Assembly (NCBI GenBank): GCA_023393455.1
Contig: JAEWLJ010000016.1
Coordinates: 44,226-108,225 of the forward strand
Direction of reading: 5' to 3'
DNA: 64,000 bases
Origin: Methanobacteriota archaeon
GTDB lineage: Archaea > Halobacteriota > Methanomicrobia > Methanomicrobiales > Methanoculleaceae
Below the pieces are notes generated by a model. The model was not told the origin of the DNA and did no database searches. It saw nothing but the letters and a program-made list of their open reading frames with translations. A program made the position numbers and the translations under genes. This document shows, piece by piece, positions 33,238 to 46,563 of this stretch. The first letter of the stretch is position 1, and the number at the start of each line of letters is the position of its first letter.

Positions 33238-35492
33238 ACTACGTCTCCCACCCGCTGATCCGACCGGAGAGCATCGAGGAACGGCGGTATCAACTCTCCA
33301 TCGCGCTCCGTGCACTTGACGCGAACACGATGGTCGTCCTCCCGACGGGGCTCGGGAAGACGGCTGTCGCGCTCATCGTTGCGGCGTCCCGCCTCTATTC
33401 TCACCAGGGGAGAGTGCTCGTGCTTGCGCCCACGAAACCCCTGGTCGAACAGCATCTCCGTTTCTTCAAGCAGTTTCTGCTTGTCCAGAACGGTTCCGAG
33501 CCGGACGAATCCGATTTTACCATGTTCACCGGCGACACCCCCCCGGAGGAGCGGGCGCGGGCCTGGGAGGCGTGCCGGATCTGTTTCGCCACCCCGCAGG
33601 TGATCAAGAATGACTGCCTCGCGGGGAGGTACAGCCTCGCCGACGTCGTGCTGCTGGTCGTGGACGAGTGCCACCGGGCGGTGGGGAACTACGCCTACGT
33701 CTTTCTCGCACAGCACTACTGCACCGCAGCGAAAGATCCTCTGCTGCTCGCGATGACCGCTTCCCCCGGCGGGGACCCGGCGAAGGTGCAGGAGGTCTGC
33801 AACAACCTGCATGTCGAGGCGGTCGAGACCCGGGTGGAGACCGACGAGGATGTCCGGCCCTACATCCACGAGCGCGATATCCAGTACGTCGACGTCTACC
33901 TGCCTGAAGAACTGCAGGTGGCCATAGCCGTTCTCCGGGGGCTTGTAGGGTCGCGTCTTGCCCGGCTCGCGGAACTCAACTTCCGCGTCCCGAAACCGGA
34001 CAAACTCTCGATGAGGGCGCTGAACGCCTTGAACGCCCAGATTCAGCAGCGTATACGGACGCGCGACTCATCGGCGTTCGTCGCGGCATCCCTGCACGCC
34101 GAGTGCATGAAACTCCGGCACGCCACAATGCTCGCCGAGACGCAGGGAAGCGAGGCGCTCAAACTCTACCTCGGCCGTCTCGGTGCGGAAGGAGCCTCTA
34201 TCTCGGGGAGCAAGGCGAGCAAGCGCCTCGTCGCCGATCCCGCTTACCTGAGCCTCGTCGAGGCCGCCGCCGGCTGGAAGGAGGAACTGCACCCCAAGGC
34301 TTCGATCGTCCGCGAACTGGTGCAGGCGCAGCTTGCGGCGCACCCCGAGAGCAGGATCATCGTCTTTGCCACCTATCGCGACACCGTCCAGACCCTCGTG
34401 GATACGCTCACTGCTGCGGGTCTCGCCTGCGAGCGGTTCGTCGGCCAGGCGTCGCGGGACGCGGAGCGGGGACTCTCGCAGAAGGAGCAGATCGCGAGCC
34501 TTGCCCGGTTCCGGGAGGGCGAGTTCAGGTGCCTGGTCGCGACCTCGGTGGGCGAGGAGGGGCTCGACGTCCCTTCGACGGACATGGTGATCTTTTACGA
34601 GGCCGTCCCCTCGGAGATCCGGAGCATCCAGCGTAAGGGTCGGACCGGGAGGAGCGGCAGCGGCACGATCGTCGTGCTGGTGACGAAAGGCACGTCTGAT
34701 GAGACGTTCCGGTACGTGAGCCAGAACCGGGAGCGGGCGATGGTGACGGGGATAAAGGGGATGAGCGCTACACCCGTTCCTGTTCCCGCCCCGGCCGTCC
34801 AGCCTATCCCGGCCGCCACCAGACAGATAGACTTCCTCGCGTTCGCTCCGGCGGGACCGGCGATCACCGTCGACGACCGGGAGACGTCGTCGAGGGTCGC
34901 TGAGCGCCTGCACGAACTCGGGGCATCGATCGCCCTGGAACGTCTTGAGGTCGGCGACTACGCCATCGGCGATCGCATCCTCGTGGAGAGGAAGACCGTG
35001 CAGGACTTCATGAACACCCTCGTCGAGCGCGATCTCTTCGGGCAGATCAAGGCGATGGCCGACGCGGTGCTGCGCCCAGTCCTGATCATCGAGGGAGATG
35101 AAGACCTCTATTCGGTGCGAAACATCCATCCAAACGCAATCCGGGGCACGCTTGCAGCCATCACGGTCGATATGGGTGTCGCGTTGATACGCACCCGGGA
35201 TGCGGACGACACCGCCGAGACGCTCTACGTCCTCGCACAGCGGGAGGGGAGCGAGCGGGGGGAGCGGAAGATGCACCCGAAGAAGTCGTACCGCTCGGTT
35301 CACGAGGAGCAGGAGTACGCGCTCGCTGCGTTCCCGAACGTCGGTCTAAAAAGCGCACGGCTCCTCCTCGAGCACTTCGGGTCGCTCAAGGCGATCGTCG
35401 ATGCAGAACCGGAGGAACTCTCGGCGGTGCACGGGATCGGGGAGAAGACCGCCCGTGCGATATGGGATCTCGCTCGCAGGCCTTACCGCTGA
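33234..35492 (+). CDS. hef: Hef helicase-nuclease (XPF/FANCM family)
   Basis: A 752-residue fork-processing enzyme. The N-terminal superfamily 2 helicase has Walker A VLPTGLGKTAVAL (about 35-47), motif II VVDECHRAVG and motif VI SIQRKGRTGRSG. After a linker the XPF nuclease domain has ITVDDRETSS and the catalytic VERKTVQDF (about 585-593). Two helix-hairpin-helices close the protein (FPNVGLKSARLLLEHFG and VHGIGEKTARAIWDL). It cleaves stalled or branched forks and is complete. It overlaps the converging zinc-ribbon gene by ten bases. Confidence 0.96.
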   Translation: MNYVSHPLIRPESIEERRYQLSIALRALDANTMVVLPTGLGKTAVALIVAASRLYSHQGRVLVLAPTKPLVEQHLRFFKQFLLVQNGSEPDESDFTMFTGDTPPEERARAWEACRICFATPQVIKNDCLAGRYSLADVVLLVVDECHRAVGNYAYVFLAQHYCTAAKDPLLLAMTASPGGDPAKVQEVCNNLHVEAVETRVETDEDVRPYIHERDIQYVDVYLPEELQVAIAVLRGLVGSRLARLAELNFRVPKPDKLSMRALNALNAQIQQRIRTRDSSAFVAASLHAECMKLRHATMLAETQGSEALKLYLGRLGAEGASISGSKASKRLVADPAYLSLVEAAAGWKEELHPKASIVRELVQAQLAAHPESRIIVFATYRDTVQTLVDTLTAAGLACERFVGQASRDAERGLSQKEQIASLARFREGEFRCLVATSVGEEGLDVPSTDMVIFYEAVPSEIRSIQRKGRTGRSGSGTIVVLVTKGTSDETFRYVSQNRERAMVTGIKGMSATPVPVPAPAVQPIPAATRQIDFLAFAPAGPAITVDDRETSSRVAERLHELGASIALERLEVGDYAIGDRILVERKTVQDFMNTLVERDLFGQIKAMADAVLRPVLIIEGDEDLYSVRNIHPNAIRGTLAAITVDMGVALIRTRDADDTAETLYVLAQREGSERGERKMHPKKSYRSVHEEQEYALAAFPNVGLKSARLLLEHFGSLKAIVDAEPEELSAVHGIGEKTARAIWDLARRPYR

Positions 35493-35857
35493 CCCAGTCT
35501 CGCGAGGGCTCGGGCACCCCGCTCGACTGCCTTCATCAGGGTCAGGCATTCGTCGGCCCTCTGCTCGCCCCTGATCCGCTCGCAGAGATGGATGATCGTC
35601 CGCTCGATCTCGGCGGCGGCCTCGCCCTGCATCTTTGGTGCGGCCGGCGCCGGGGACCGTCCGGGTTTTGGGGTCGGTGCCGGGGGCTCCGGTTCGGGAA
35701 GAGGCTCAATTTGCGCAGCAAGCGGGCAGATGACGCACTGTGTCTCTCCCTTATACTCAAACAGGGGGTAGCCGCAGACCTTACAGGATTTAGCGAGCAT
35801 CTTTCCTCCCTTGAGGAGGTACCCGGCCATAACTTCGTCAGCCTGATCTGCCGTCAT
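35483..35857 (-). CDS. Sjogren's/scleroderma autoantigen 1-type zinc-ribbon protein
   Basis: The 124-residue product starts with a helix (ADQADEVMAGYLLKGGKMLAKSC), then a zinc ribbon CKVCGYPLFEYKGETQCVIC (about 25-44). A Pro-rich linker (about 52-72) and a C-terminal helix rich in charged residues follow. This matches the archaeal relatives of SSSCA1, small proteins of unknown role. It is divergent from the UPF0147 gene and shares that promoter region. Confidence 0.85.
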   Translation of the reverse strand: MTADQADEVMAGYLLKGGKMLAKSCKVCGYPLFEYKGETQCVICPLAAQIEPLPEPEPPAPTPKPGRSPAPAAPKMQGEAAAEIERTIIHLCERIRGEQRADECLTLMKAVERGARALARLGQR

Positions 35858-35923
35858 TTCGTTGAACTCCCTTAATGAACTTATATATGTCTGGATGCCA
35901 TTAATAATAGAGGGGTAATTTTA

Positions 35924-36187
35924 ATGGCAAGTCCAGACGAAACAATACGGATCTGCATTCAGATGCTGCAGAATATCAGTGAGGATTCTACTATTCCAAG
36001 AAATATCCGGCGCGTCGCAGACTCAACCAGATCGGTTCTCCAGGACGAATCGAGAAGCATCGGTCTTCGCGCGGCAACCGCAATCTCCATGATCGACGAG
36101 ATCAGCAACGATCCGAACATGCCGGTTCATGCACGGACCCGCATCTGGGAACTGGTATCTCAACTCGAGACGGTACCTCTCGATTAA
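35924..36187 (+). CDS. UPF0147 family protein
   Basis: An 87-residue all-helical archaeal protein. Family features are the N-terminal [20 protein letters not shown] and the following [13 protein letters not shown] and [22 protein letters not shown]0147 proteins are small, conserved in euryarchaea and have no known function. The upstream A/T-rich stretch (ATTAATAATAGAG near 35900) holds its promoter, shared with the divergent zinc-ribbon gene. Confidence 0.9.
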   Translation: MASPDETIRICIQMLQNISEDSTIPRNIRRVADSTRSVLQDESRSIGLRAATAISMIDEISNDPNMPVHARTRIWELVSQLETVPLD

Positions 36188-36301
36188 ACCACTCATTCTC
36201 CCCGGGCGATCCCGGCCCGGGTCGGAAGCAGGGCGATACTACCCGGGTCTCGGCCCGAACACTTACCCTTTTGCCCGTCGTGCCGCGATCGGGTCATAAT
36301 C

Positions 36302-36718
36302 TCAACCCGTGACGGTGACGTAGACCGTCCGCTCGCGTCTCGACCGCACGTCGAGTTCCAGGAGGACGATCTGCTGCCAGGTGCCGCAGGCGAGCGCACC
36401 GCCGATCACCGGGACGGAGAGCGACGGCCCGACGATCGCCGCCCTGACATGCGATCGGCCGTTGCCGTCGCCCCATGCCGCATCGTGGGCGTAGGGGATA
36501 TCGGCCGGGGCGACGACCGCGAGCGCCCGCCGGAGGTCCGAGAGCACACCGGGCTCGTACTCGATGGTGGTGACGGCGGCGGTCGAGCCCACGACGAAGA
36601 CGTTCGCGAGGCCTTCCCGAACACCGCTCTCGGCGACCGCCTGCTCCACCTGAGGCGTAATATTGACGATCTCTCCTTCCCCGTGGGTATCTACCTTGAT
36701 TGTCGTACGAAACGTCAT
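36302..36718 (-). CDS. yjbQ: YjbQ family protein (UPF0047)
   Basis: A 138-residue protein of the YjbQ family. The motifs are GSTAAVTTIEYEPG (about 46-59), YAHDAAWGDGNGRSHVRAAIVG (about 76-97, in part) and GTWQQIVLLELDVRSRRERTV. The His and acidic residues of these blocks bind metal. Related proteins have weak thiamine-phosphate synthase activity, which may not be the real job. The start MTFRTTIKV at 36718 fits the family; ATG 36724 is possible. Confidence 0.9.
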   Translation of the reverse strand: MTFRTTIKVDTHGEGEIVNITPQVEQAVAESGVREGLANVFVVGSTAAVTTIEYEPGVLSDLRRALAVVAPADIPYAHDAAWGDGNGRSHVRAAIVGPSLSVPVIGGALACGTWQQIVLLELDVRSRRERTVYVTVTG

Positions 36719-36878
36719 GGGCACCTCATCCAGACGACCTGTTGTCGTTCGGTCGGATAAAACCCGCGGAGAGTATATCGGTGCCGCACCAACCAGTTAG
36801 ATCAGATGTCCTTCATGACTACAGGGAAGGACGACGCGGGAATACGCAAACTGCGTGAACGAAAAAGAGAGAGACTGT

Positions 36879-41298
<4,420 letters not shown>

Positions 41299-41315
41299 TC
41301 ACAGCAAAACTCACA

Positions 41316-41325
41316 GTATATATTG
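41316..41325 (-). promoter_or_regulatory. TATA box of gyrB-gyrA
   Basis: AATATATACT on the minus strand lies about 50 bases before the gyrB ATG, leaving a leader of some 25 bases that holds the GGAGGT site. Confidence 0.45.
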
Positions 41326-41481
41326 GTCGTGTAGCCTCTTATACTGTTTGGATCCAGGAAATTCCCTGTTTTGAGGTTATTCTGCTGTTTTATGGTTCGA
41401 TGGGGCTCCAGAGCAGACATGCCCGGGAAGCCCCCGCGTTCCGGGCGAGCCCGGCTCACGCGCGGTAAGCGCGCGCTCCCG

Positions 41482-41796
41482 TCAATCGTATTTTCCCGTA
41501 TCCGGATCGGGTATGCCGAGTTCTTTATCGACCGCGACCACGAGCCGGTTGAGGAGCCGTTTTGCATCGGCCGCGTCTTCCTTGTCCAGGATTCCCGGCT
41601 GGTGCCAGATCACCGTCTTGCGGAGCCGCTCGACGAGTTCCTCGATCTCTGTTCCCCGGAACTGTTCCGGTATGGTGAATTCGTTGAGGTGGTCTGCGGC
41701 GCCAAAGAATGCTCGCTCAGGAGGCAGGCCGAAGTGCCGTGAAAGCAGCATCAGGTTGACGACGAACCCTCTGCCGAATTCGCTCTTTGCAGGCAT
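41482..41796 (-). CDS. conserved-looking methanogen protein, unknown
   Basis: The 104-residue product (start MPAKSEFGRGFVVNLMLLSRHFGL) is mostly helical, with a central FFGAADHLNEFTIPEQFRGTEIE and a C-terminal helix DAADAKRLLNRLVVAVDKELG. I do not recognise it as a named family. AGGTGAG just before ATG 41796 gives strong support for the start. It stands alone between gyrB and repeat copy B. Confidence 0.7.
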   Translation of the reverse strand: MPAKSEFGRGFVVNLMLLSRHFGLPPERAFFGAADHLNEFTIPEQFRGTEIEELVERLRKTVIWHQPGILDKEDAADAKRLLNRLVVAVDKELGIPDPDTGKYD

Positions 41797-42267
41797 ACTC
41801 ACCTATGTATCGCCGGGGAATATGAACGATCTGGTTTTTCGCGTATTGGTGGTGTCAAGGAAATGATTCCGGGTAGCGGGTCCGGCTGGTCTGAACCCAC
41901 TCATTAACTTGTATCGAACCACGATGAGCTGACCAACCGAAGCGAGGGAAAATTCCGTATCAGTGGGTCGTGGGGACTGCACATCTCGCACCTTGCGGTG
42001 CTCAAACTTCATTCCTGAAAGAACATCGCCTATCGCCATGAACTGCCCCCACCCCCGGGGGTGGGGGTTACAGGTATCCTAGTATGTGACAGAGACAGGG
42101 GAGGGGGGATGTTCCCCCCTCCCCGTCAGCCCCACCCCCAGTCGCGATGTTCGGTGGAAATCCGTGCACGGCTTCATGATGTGCCGGAGAATGACTGGCC
42201 AAAGATACACCGGATAGAACGTCCGGTGTATGAGAAACCCGTAGGCTTCCGACCCACCCAACCAGAC
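41797..42267. other. 471-base intergenic region with repeat copy B
   Basis: No supported protein frame. The middle third is copy B of the dispersed hairpin element. The rest shows no repeat or clear promoter apart from weak A/T boxes near 41820-41850 that could serve the 41.5 kb gene. Confidence 0.55.
42033..42170 (-). repeat. dispersed hairpin element, copy B (inverted)
   Basis: Relative to copy A this is reversed. The tag TCGCCATGAACTGCCCCC opens it, followed by a perfect 22-base palindrome at 42046-42067 (two 11-base arms with A/T at the sixth place). A second perfect dyad has arms 42098-42108 and 42114-42124 around ATGTT. GGAAATCCGTGCAC closes it. The small GGCC-TTC-GGCC hairpin of copy A is absent here. 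Confidence 0.85.
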
Positions 42268-43083
42268 CTACGGCTGCCCATAGATCAGAACCGCAGAAAC
42301 CACGACGAAGCCGAGCGTCGCGGCGAAGAAGACGATCTCTCTGGTGCGGAGAGGTTTTTTCCTGACATACAGGCTGGCGTTCGCCCCGTATCCCCGGCAG
42401 AGCATGCTCGTGTAGGTGCGTTCGCCCTGCTCGTAGGACCGGATGAAGATCGTCCCGACCGTGTAGCCGATCTGGTGCAGCCGGTAGCGGTAGGGGAGGG
42501 TGCGGTCGAGGGGGTCGAAGCACCGGGTCGCCATCGCGGTCCGTATCCTGTTGAACATCTCGGCGAAGACGAAGATGTAGCGGACCATCATACCGAGCGT
42601 GAGGGTGAATTCGCGGGGCAGGCCGAGCCTCCCCGCCGCCTCGATCATATCCTGCATCTTCGTCGTAGACGAGAGCAGGATGATGAACGATATGCTGATG
42701 ACGAACTTCACAAGGAGGATCGACGCGAACTCCACCGACTCCGCGTAGACCTCGATCCCGAACGGAAGGGTCGCGATCGTATGGAATACGTCATAATAGG
42801 GGTTTTTTACAAATGCCTGGAAACCGACCAGGAAGATTCCGAACGGTAGAATGAGTATGAGCCTCTTCAAGTAGACGGTCGGCGGGAGGCGTGAAGCGGC
42901 CCAGAGTACGATGAAGAGAGCAAAAAGGACAAGACCGAGTTCGTAGACCTTCGTCGAGTATGGCACGGCAACGATGGCCACGATGGCAGCGAGGGCTATG
43001 AGGAGTTTTATCCTCGCATCCAGACGATGGACGAGGCTCGTCTGGTAGGCATACTTCTCGATGAAGTAGAGGTCGTCGATCAT
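42268..43083 (-). CDS. cbiQ: ECF transporter transmembrane subunit (CbiQ type)
   Basis: The 271-residue T subunit links the ATPases to the substrate-capture proteins. It has about six hydrophobic segments, and the conserved helix-turn patterns are AAGRLGLPREFTLTLGMMVRY (about 128-148, shown in part) and MLCRGYGANASLY (about 231-243), which holds the second conserved Arg. The start overlaps the stop of cbiO by four bases (ATGA). It is last in the M-N-O-Q order. No terminator is obvious before repeat copy B. Confidence 0.9.
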   Translation of the reverse strand: MIDDLYFIEKYAYQTSLVHRLDARIKLLIALAAIVAIVAVPYSTKVYELGLVLFALFIVLWAASRLPPTVYLKRLILILPFGIFLVGFQAFVKNPYYDVFHTIATLPFGIEVYAESVEFASILLVKFVISISFIILLSSTTKMQDMIEAAGRLGLPREFTLTLGMMVRYIFVFAEMFNRIRTAMATRCFDPLDRTLPYRYRLHQIGYTVGTIFIRSYEQGERTYTSMLCRGYGANASLYVRKKPLRTREIVFFAATLGFVVVSAVLIYGQP

Positions 43084-43913
43084 CCTCGTCTCGCGTAGGC
43101 GTTGAGAAATGATCTCTTCGCGTCCTCGTAGGTGTAGGCCATATTGATGGCGACGCCGTTCTCCTGGAGCGACCGGATCAGTTTCGGTATGGGTGGCACG
43201 TCGAGCCGTGTCCGGGCGAGCAGTTCCGGCCGGGCGAAGACCTCCTCGACTGTCCCGGTGCCCACGACCGTTCCCTTATCCATCACGTAGACATAGTCCG
43301 CCATCTCCGCCACGAGGTCGAGGTGGTGGGTCGAGAAGATCACCGTCATGCCGTACTCCTCGGGCAACCGGTTGACGAACGCCACGAGGTCGGCGACGCC
43401 CTGGGGGTCGAGCCCCGCGGTCGGTTCGTCGAGCACCAGCACCTGCGGTTCCATCGCGAGGATGCCGGCGATGGCAACCCGTTTCTTCTCGCCGCCCGAG
43501 AGGTGGTGCGGCACGCGCTCGCGCAGCCCCTCGATCCCGAGGAGGTGCAGAGCCTCCTCGACACGGTGAGCGACCGTCGTCTCGTCGAGGCCGATGTTGA
43601 TCGGACCGAATGCCACGTCCTGCTCTACAGTGGGCGAGAAGATCTGGTCGTCGGGGTTCTGGAATACGATCCCGACGAACTTGCGCACCTCGTTCTGGTT
43701 CACCTTCGTGATCGGCTCGCCCCTGACCAGCACCTCGCCGGAAGTGGGTTTGAGGATGCCGTTGAGGTGCTTGAAGAGGGTGCTCTTCCCGGCACCGTTC
43801 GGCCCGATGACGGCGATGCGTGACTTTCTTTCGGCAACGAAGTTCACGCTCTCGAGAGCGTGGACATCGCCTCGATAGATGTGTGTGAGATCGCGGGTCT
43901 CGAGCAGGTGCAT
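43080..43913 (-). CDS. cbiO: ECF transporter ATP-binding subunit (CbiO type)
   Basis: A 277-residue ABC ATPase that powers the metal importer. Walker A is VIGPNGAGKSTLFKHLNG (about 35-52), the Q loop VFQNPDDQIFSPTVEQDVAFG (about 83-103, in part), the signature HLSGGEKKRVAIAG and Walker B VLVLDEPTAGLDPQG. The H-loop His follows in STHHLD. All key residues are present. It begins 30 bases after the small PDGLE gene. Confidence 0.94.
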   Translation of the reverse strand: MHLLETRDLTHIYRGDVHALESVNFVAERKSRIAVIGPNGAGKSTLFKHLNGILKPTSGEVLVRGEPITKVNQNEVRKFVGIVFQNPDDQIFSPTVEQDVAFGPINIGLDETTVAHRVEEALHLLGIEGLRERVPHHLSGGEKKRVAIAGILAMEPQVLVLDEPTAGLDPQGVADLVAFVNRLPEEYGMTVIFSTHHLDLVAEMADYVYVMDKGTVVGTGTVEEVFARPELLARTRLDVPPIPKLIRSLQENGVAINMAYTYEDAKRSFLNAYARRG

Positions 43914-43943
43914 AGTAGCAAAAAGTTGGAGTTTTTTGGGTAT

Positions 43944-44294
43944 TTAGCTATCGGGCCGTGCAGAGATCTTCGCAACGACGACTCCCAGGACGAGGATCAT
44001 GAGCGTACCGAGCACGATCGCAAGAACCTCCCCGCCTTTGTCCATCCCCGGGATGGAGTAATCCGGCATGAGGGCTTCGTATGCGAAGTCGTTCCCGGTC
44101 GTGGCGACCACCTGCTCCTCTGCGGCGGCGGCGGCGTCTTCATCGAGTTCGCTCCCCATGAACGGTTTTGCGTCATACATGCTGAAGAACGCGCTCTCAA
44201 GCCCGTCGGGGTTCCCCGACGCGAGGAACGGCGCGGCAACGGCGATCACGAGGGCGATCGCCACACCGATGATGACGAACTGTTTCGTCTCCAT
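43944..44294 (-). CDS. PDGLE-domain metal importer subunit (CbiN/NikN type)
   Basis: The 116-residue protein has two membrane helices (QFVIIGVAIALVIAVAAPFLA near 5-25, and GEVLAIVLGTLMILVLGVVVA near 86-106). Between them is an outside loop starting NPDGLESAFFSM. The PDGLE motif marks the small subunit that helps the M component of cobalt and nickel ECF importers. Cobalt-type CbiN usually has a different motif, so nickel is a real alternative substrate. The ATG overlaps the cbiM stop (TAATG). Confidence 0.85.
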   Translation of the reverse strand: METKQFVIIGVAIALVIAVAAPFLASGNPDGLESAFFSMYDAKPFMGSELDEDAAAAAEEQVVATTGNDFAYEALMPDYSIPGMDKGGEVLAIVLGTLMILVLGVVVAKISARPDS

Positions 44295-44932
44295 TACGCG
44301 CTCACCCCTGTTGGGTGTTCGAGGATATCCGGTCGTGCCGAGGCTATCAGGTAGAGAGCGACCGCGGTGATGCCTCCCTCGATGAGGCCGATGACCGCAT
44401 GGTAGGTGCCCATCATGGTGAGGCCGAGGGCGAGCGGGAACGTGCCGGCGATGGCGAGTTCGACCGCACAGAGGAGCGCGGAGATGAAGAGCGACGCCCA
44501 TCCGGCGACAAAAGCGGCGGCATACGTGTTCCCGATCACGCTCTTGATGCCGGTATACCCGTAGTAGCCGACGAATCCGCCGACGACGCCCATGTTGACG
44601 ATGTTGGCACCCATGACGGTGATGCCGCCGTCACCGAAGATGACGCCCTGTACGAGGAGTACCAGCGTCAGGACGAAGACCCCCGCATACGGTGATCCGA
44701 GGACGATCGCCGCGAGCGCCGCACCGACCATGTGGCCGCTCGTCCCCCAGGGGATGGGGATGTTCAACGCCTGGATGGCAAAGATGCCGGCGGCGAGGAC
44801 GGCGACCAGCGGTATCTTCTCCTCTCCCATCGAACGCCGCGCCCACCGGAGGGCGAGAGCGATGAAGATCAGGGCGATGACCCAGTAGACCAGGGCCTGC
44901 CCCATCGGTATAAACGCATCAGGTATATGCAC
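44294..44932 (-). CDS. cbiM: cobalt/nickel ECF importer substrate-capture protein (CbiM/NikM type)
   Basis: The 212-residue membrane protein binds the metal ion. Initiation at GTG 44932 gives MHIPDAFIP, the His-containing N-terminus that chelates the metal in CbiM/NikM. AAGGTGTT just upstream is the ribosome site. The rest has six to seven helices with [21 protein letters not shown] (about 66-86), where the second metal His lies. A longer frame to 45031 is open but does not give this N-terminus. Cobalt for cobamides or nickel for hydrogenase and F430 are both plausible. Confidence 0.92.
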   Translation of the reverse strand: MHIPDAFIPMGQALVYWVIALIFIALALRWARRSMGEEKIPLVAVLAAGIFAIQALNIPIPWGTSGHMVGAALAAIVLGSPYAGVFVLTLVLLVQGVIFGDGGITVMGANIVNMGVVGGFVGYYGYTGIKSVIGNTYAAAFVAGWASLFISALLCAVELAIAGTFPLALGLTMMGTYHAVIGLIEGGITAVALYLIASARPDILEHPTGVSA

Positions 44933-44951
44933 AACAACACCTTGTGCAGTG

Positions 44952-44979
44952 GTATTACATCTTTGTATAAATGTATTAC
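44952..44979 (-). promoter_or_regulatory. cbiM promoter with direct repeats flanking the TATA box
   Basis: GTATTAC occurs at 44952-44958 and again at 44973-44979, 21 bases apart (on the minus strand GTAATAC). The minus-strand TATA box (TTTATAC) lies between them, some 25 bases before the expected start of the message. The position suits a repressor that blocks TBP. The regulator is unknown. Confidence 0.5.
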
Positions 44980-44996
44980 TAACCGTATCGAATATC

Positions 44997-46148
44997 TCAG
45001 CCTGTAAGAATCCGGCGTACTCCCGATGCAAAAAGTATGCCCATAGCCCTTGCCAATGCAGGTTTCAGGGCGAGTTTGCGGAGGAGGGTGCCCGGCCGGT
45101 CCATATCGCCGTGCTCCACGATCGTTGCGATGAGATCCGGATCGTCGAGGGCCCGGCAGAGACGGTCGATATCCTCCGGCGTCATCTTCTGCCGCATCCG
45201 GAACGCTTTCATCCCGATATCGAGTTCTTTCCCGAAGTCTTCCTTCCAGCGCCGCTCATAGTCCCGGAGGCCCCCGTCGTCGAACTCGGCGCGCGCACAG
45301 CAGGCCGCGGCGACGGCAGCCGCGTGTTTTGCAGACCGGACACCGGTGTAGATCCCGCCGCCCGATGTCGGTTTCGCGAACCCCGCCGCGTCGCCGACGA
45401 TGAGCGCCCGGCGGCCGTAGGTCTGCGGCATGACCCCGAGCGGGATCACCCCGCTTGCGAGGTGGAGTGAGTTACCTCCGTAGCGGGCGATGAACCGGTC
45501 GAAGTGGTCGTTTGCGTGTTCCCGGGCACAGAGGCCGACACGGGCCCGGGTCGCCGAGACCGGGATCACCCACCCGAAGAAGTCGGGAGCGGCGTTGGGG
45601 TGGAGTTCCACGTAGCGCGGGTCCATCTCATAGGGAACCTCCGCCTGAATCCCGGCGAGGTAGGTCTCCGGTCGCCGGAAACCGAGCATGCGGGCGATGG
45701 AACTCCGCGGCCCGTCGGCGGCGACGAGAAGGCGGAAGGGGATCTCCTCTCGCCCGCGGATGCCCCGGGTCAGGAGTGAGGTGCCACTGATACCCGCGGC
45801 GCTGGTCTTCAGGCGGAACTCCGCCCCGGCGTTCGCTGCCTTCTCTGCCATCTCGCGGTCGAGGAGAGACCGGTCGACGACATGGGCCTTCGTGACCCCC
45901 GCATCGAAGAGGAGTTCCCCCCCGAGGCCCGAGATCATGCGAGCGCCGCTCACCTCGTTCAAGACCGAGCGGTTCGAGACGTCGCACTCGGCAAGAGCGG
46001 AGACGGAGAGCAGTCCCGCGCACTGCACCGGGTGTCCGATCGTCCCGTGCTCCTCGATACAGAGCGTCGAAAGCCCCTCCTCCGCGCACGCACGCGCCGC
46101 CGCGCTCCCGGCAGGCCCTGCGCCCACAACGACTACATCCCAGACCAG
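44997..46148 (-). CDS. geranylgeranyl reductase family flavoprotein
   Basis: An FAD-dependent reductase of the type that saturates archaeal ether-lipid chains. The FAD-binding start is [38 protein letters not shown] is the second flavin motif, and [19 protein letters not shown] is the conserved FAD and substrate site. The start is not clear: GTG 46127 would cut the first strand, whereas the in-frame sequence continues back through WDVVVVGAG to a CTG at 46148 with no ATG. An ATG at 46156 lies out of frame. Either an unusual start is used or a base is missing. Coordinates are given to the CTG. Confidence 0.82.
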   Translation of the reverse strand: MVWDVVVVGAGPAGSAAARACAEEGLSTLCIEEHGTIGHPVQCAGLLSVSALAECDVSNRSVLNEVSGARMISGLGGELLFDAGVTKAHVVDRSLLDREMAEKAANAGAEFRLKTSAAGISGTSLLTRGIRGREEIPFRLLVAADGPRSSIARMLGFRRPETYLAGIQAEVPYEMDPRYVELHPNAAPDFFGWVIPVSATRARVGLCAREHANDHFDRFIARYGGNSLHLASGVIPLGVMPQTYGRRALIVGDAAGFAKPTSGGGIYTGVRSAKHAAAVAAACCARAEFDDGGLRDYERRWKEDFGKELDIGMKAFRMRQKMTPEDIDRLCRALDDPDLIATIVEHGDMDRPGTLLRKLALKPALARAMGILFASGVRRILTG

Positions 46149-46563
46149 AGTATCATGCCCCGCACGAGTTGGTTCCCGGCCGCCGGCGGCGCCCCGGTTC
46201 CAGAGTAGAGTGGACGTTCGGCGGTATAAAAGGGGCTGGGTGATGGGGGCGACGAGTCTTCGGTAATGAGCCGGGCGGGGGAGGAGCGCGAAGCGCGGGT
46301 GGGGTGGGGGCTACAAAGGAAGGCCTTACGCAATAGTGGCAGGAGAGGGGGACTACACTACCTCCCCCTATGGCAATACCCGATGGAAATCCATGTGCCG
46401 GGGTTTACAGTGTCCTGACGGACGACCGGAGTATAAGTTAAACCTCCTCTCATCCCTCGCTGCGCGGCTCTTCACATGGCTGAGATAGACGGCGACGCAT
46501 GTCTGTCTTGCCCTTCGACCTCACCGCTGCGTATTTGACGGTTCATGCCCCAGATAGTATGAA
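46149..46563. other. intergenic region with repeat copy C
   Basis: No gene is supported between the reductase and pth2. Copy C of the dispersed element takes up the middle. The pth2 promoter probably lies near GTATAAGTTAAAC (about 46431-46443). Confidence 0.5.
46262..46410 (-). repeat. dispersed hairpin element, copy C (inverted)
   Basis: Reversed relative to copy A. It holds GCGC-GAA-GCGC at 46286-46296, the counterpart of GGCC-TTC-GGCC in copy A, within the same frame (CCACCC and TCCTCCCCCGCCC on the minus strand). GGGGTGGGGGCTAC and ATGGAAATCCATGTGCCGG match the other copies. The G-rich second dyad is weaker, and the tag end is not recognisable, so this copy is partly worn. Confidence 0.75.

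Noticed and set aside
44932..45000. Cobalamin riboswitch before cbiM
   Set aside because: The leader is only about ten bases long; there is no room for the structure, and archaea rarely use it.
44294..45031. Longer CbiM beginning at 45031
   Set aside because: It would bury the metal-binding N-terminal MHIPDAF and overlap the promoter; GTG 44932 with a ribosome site is better.
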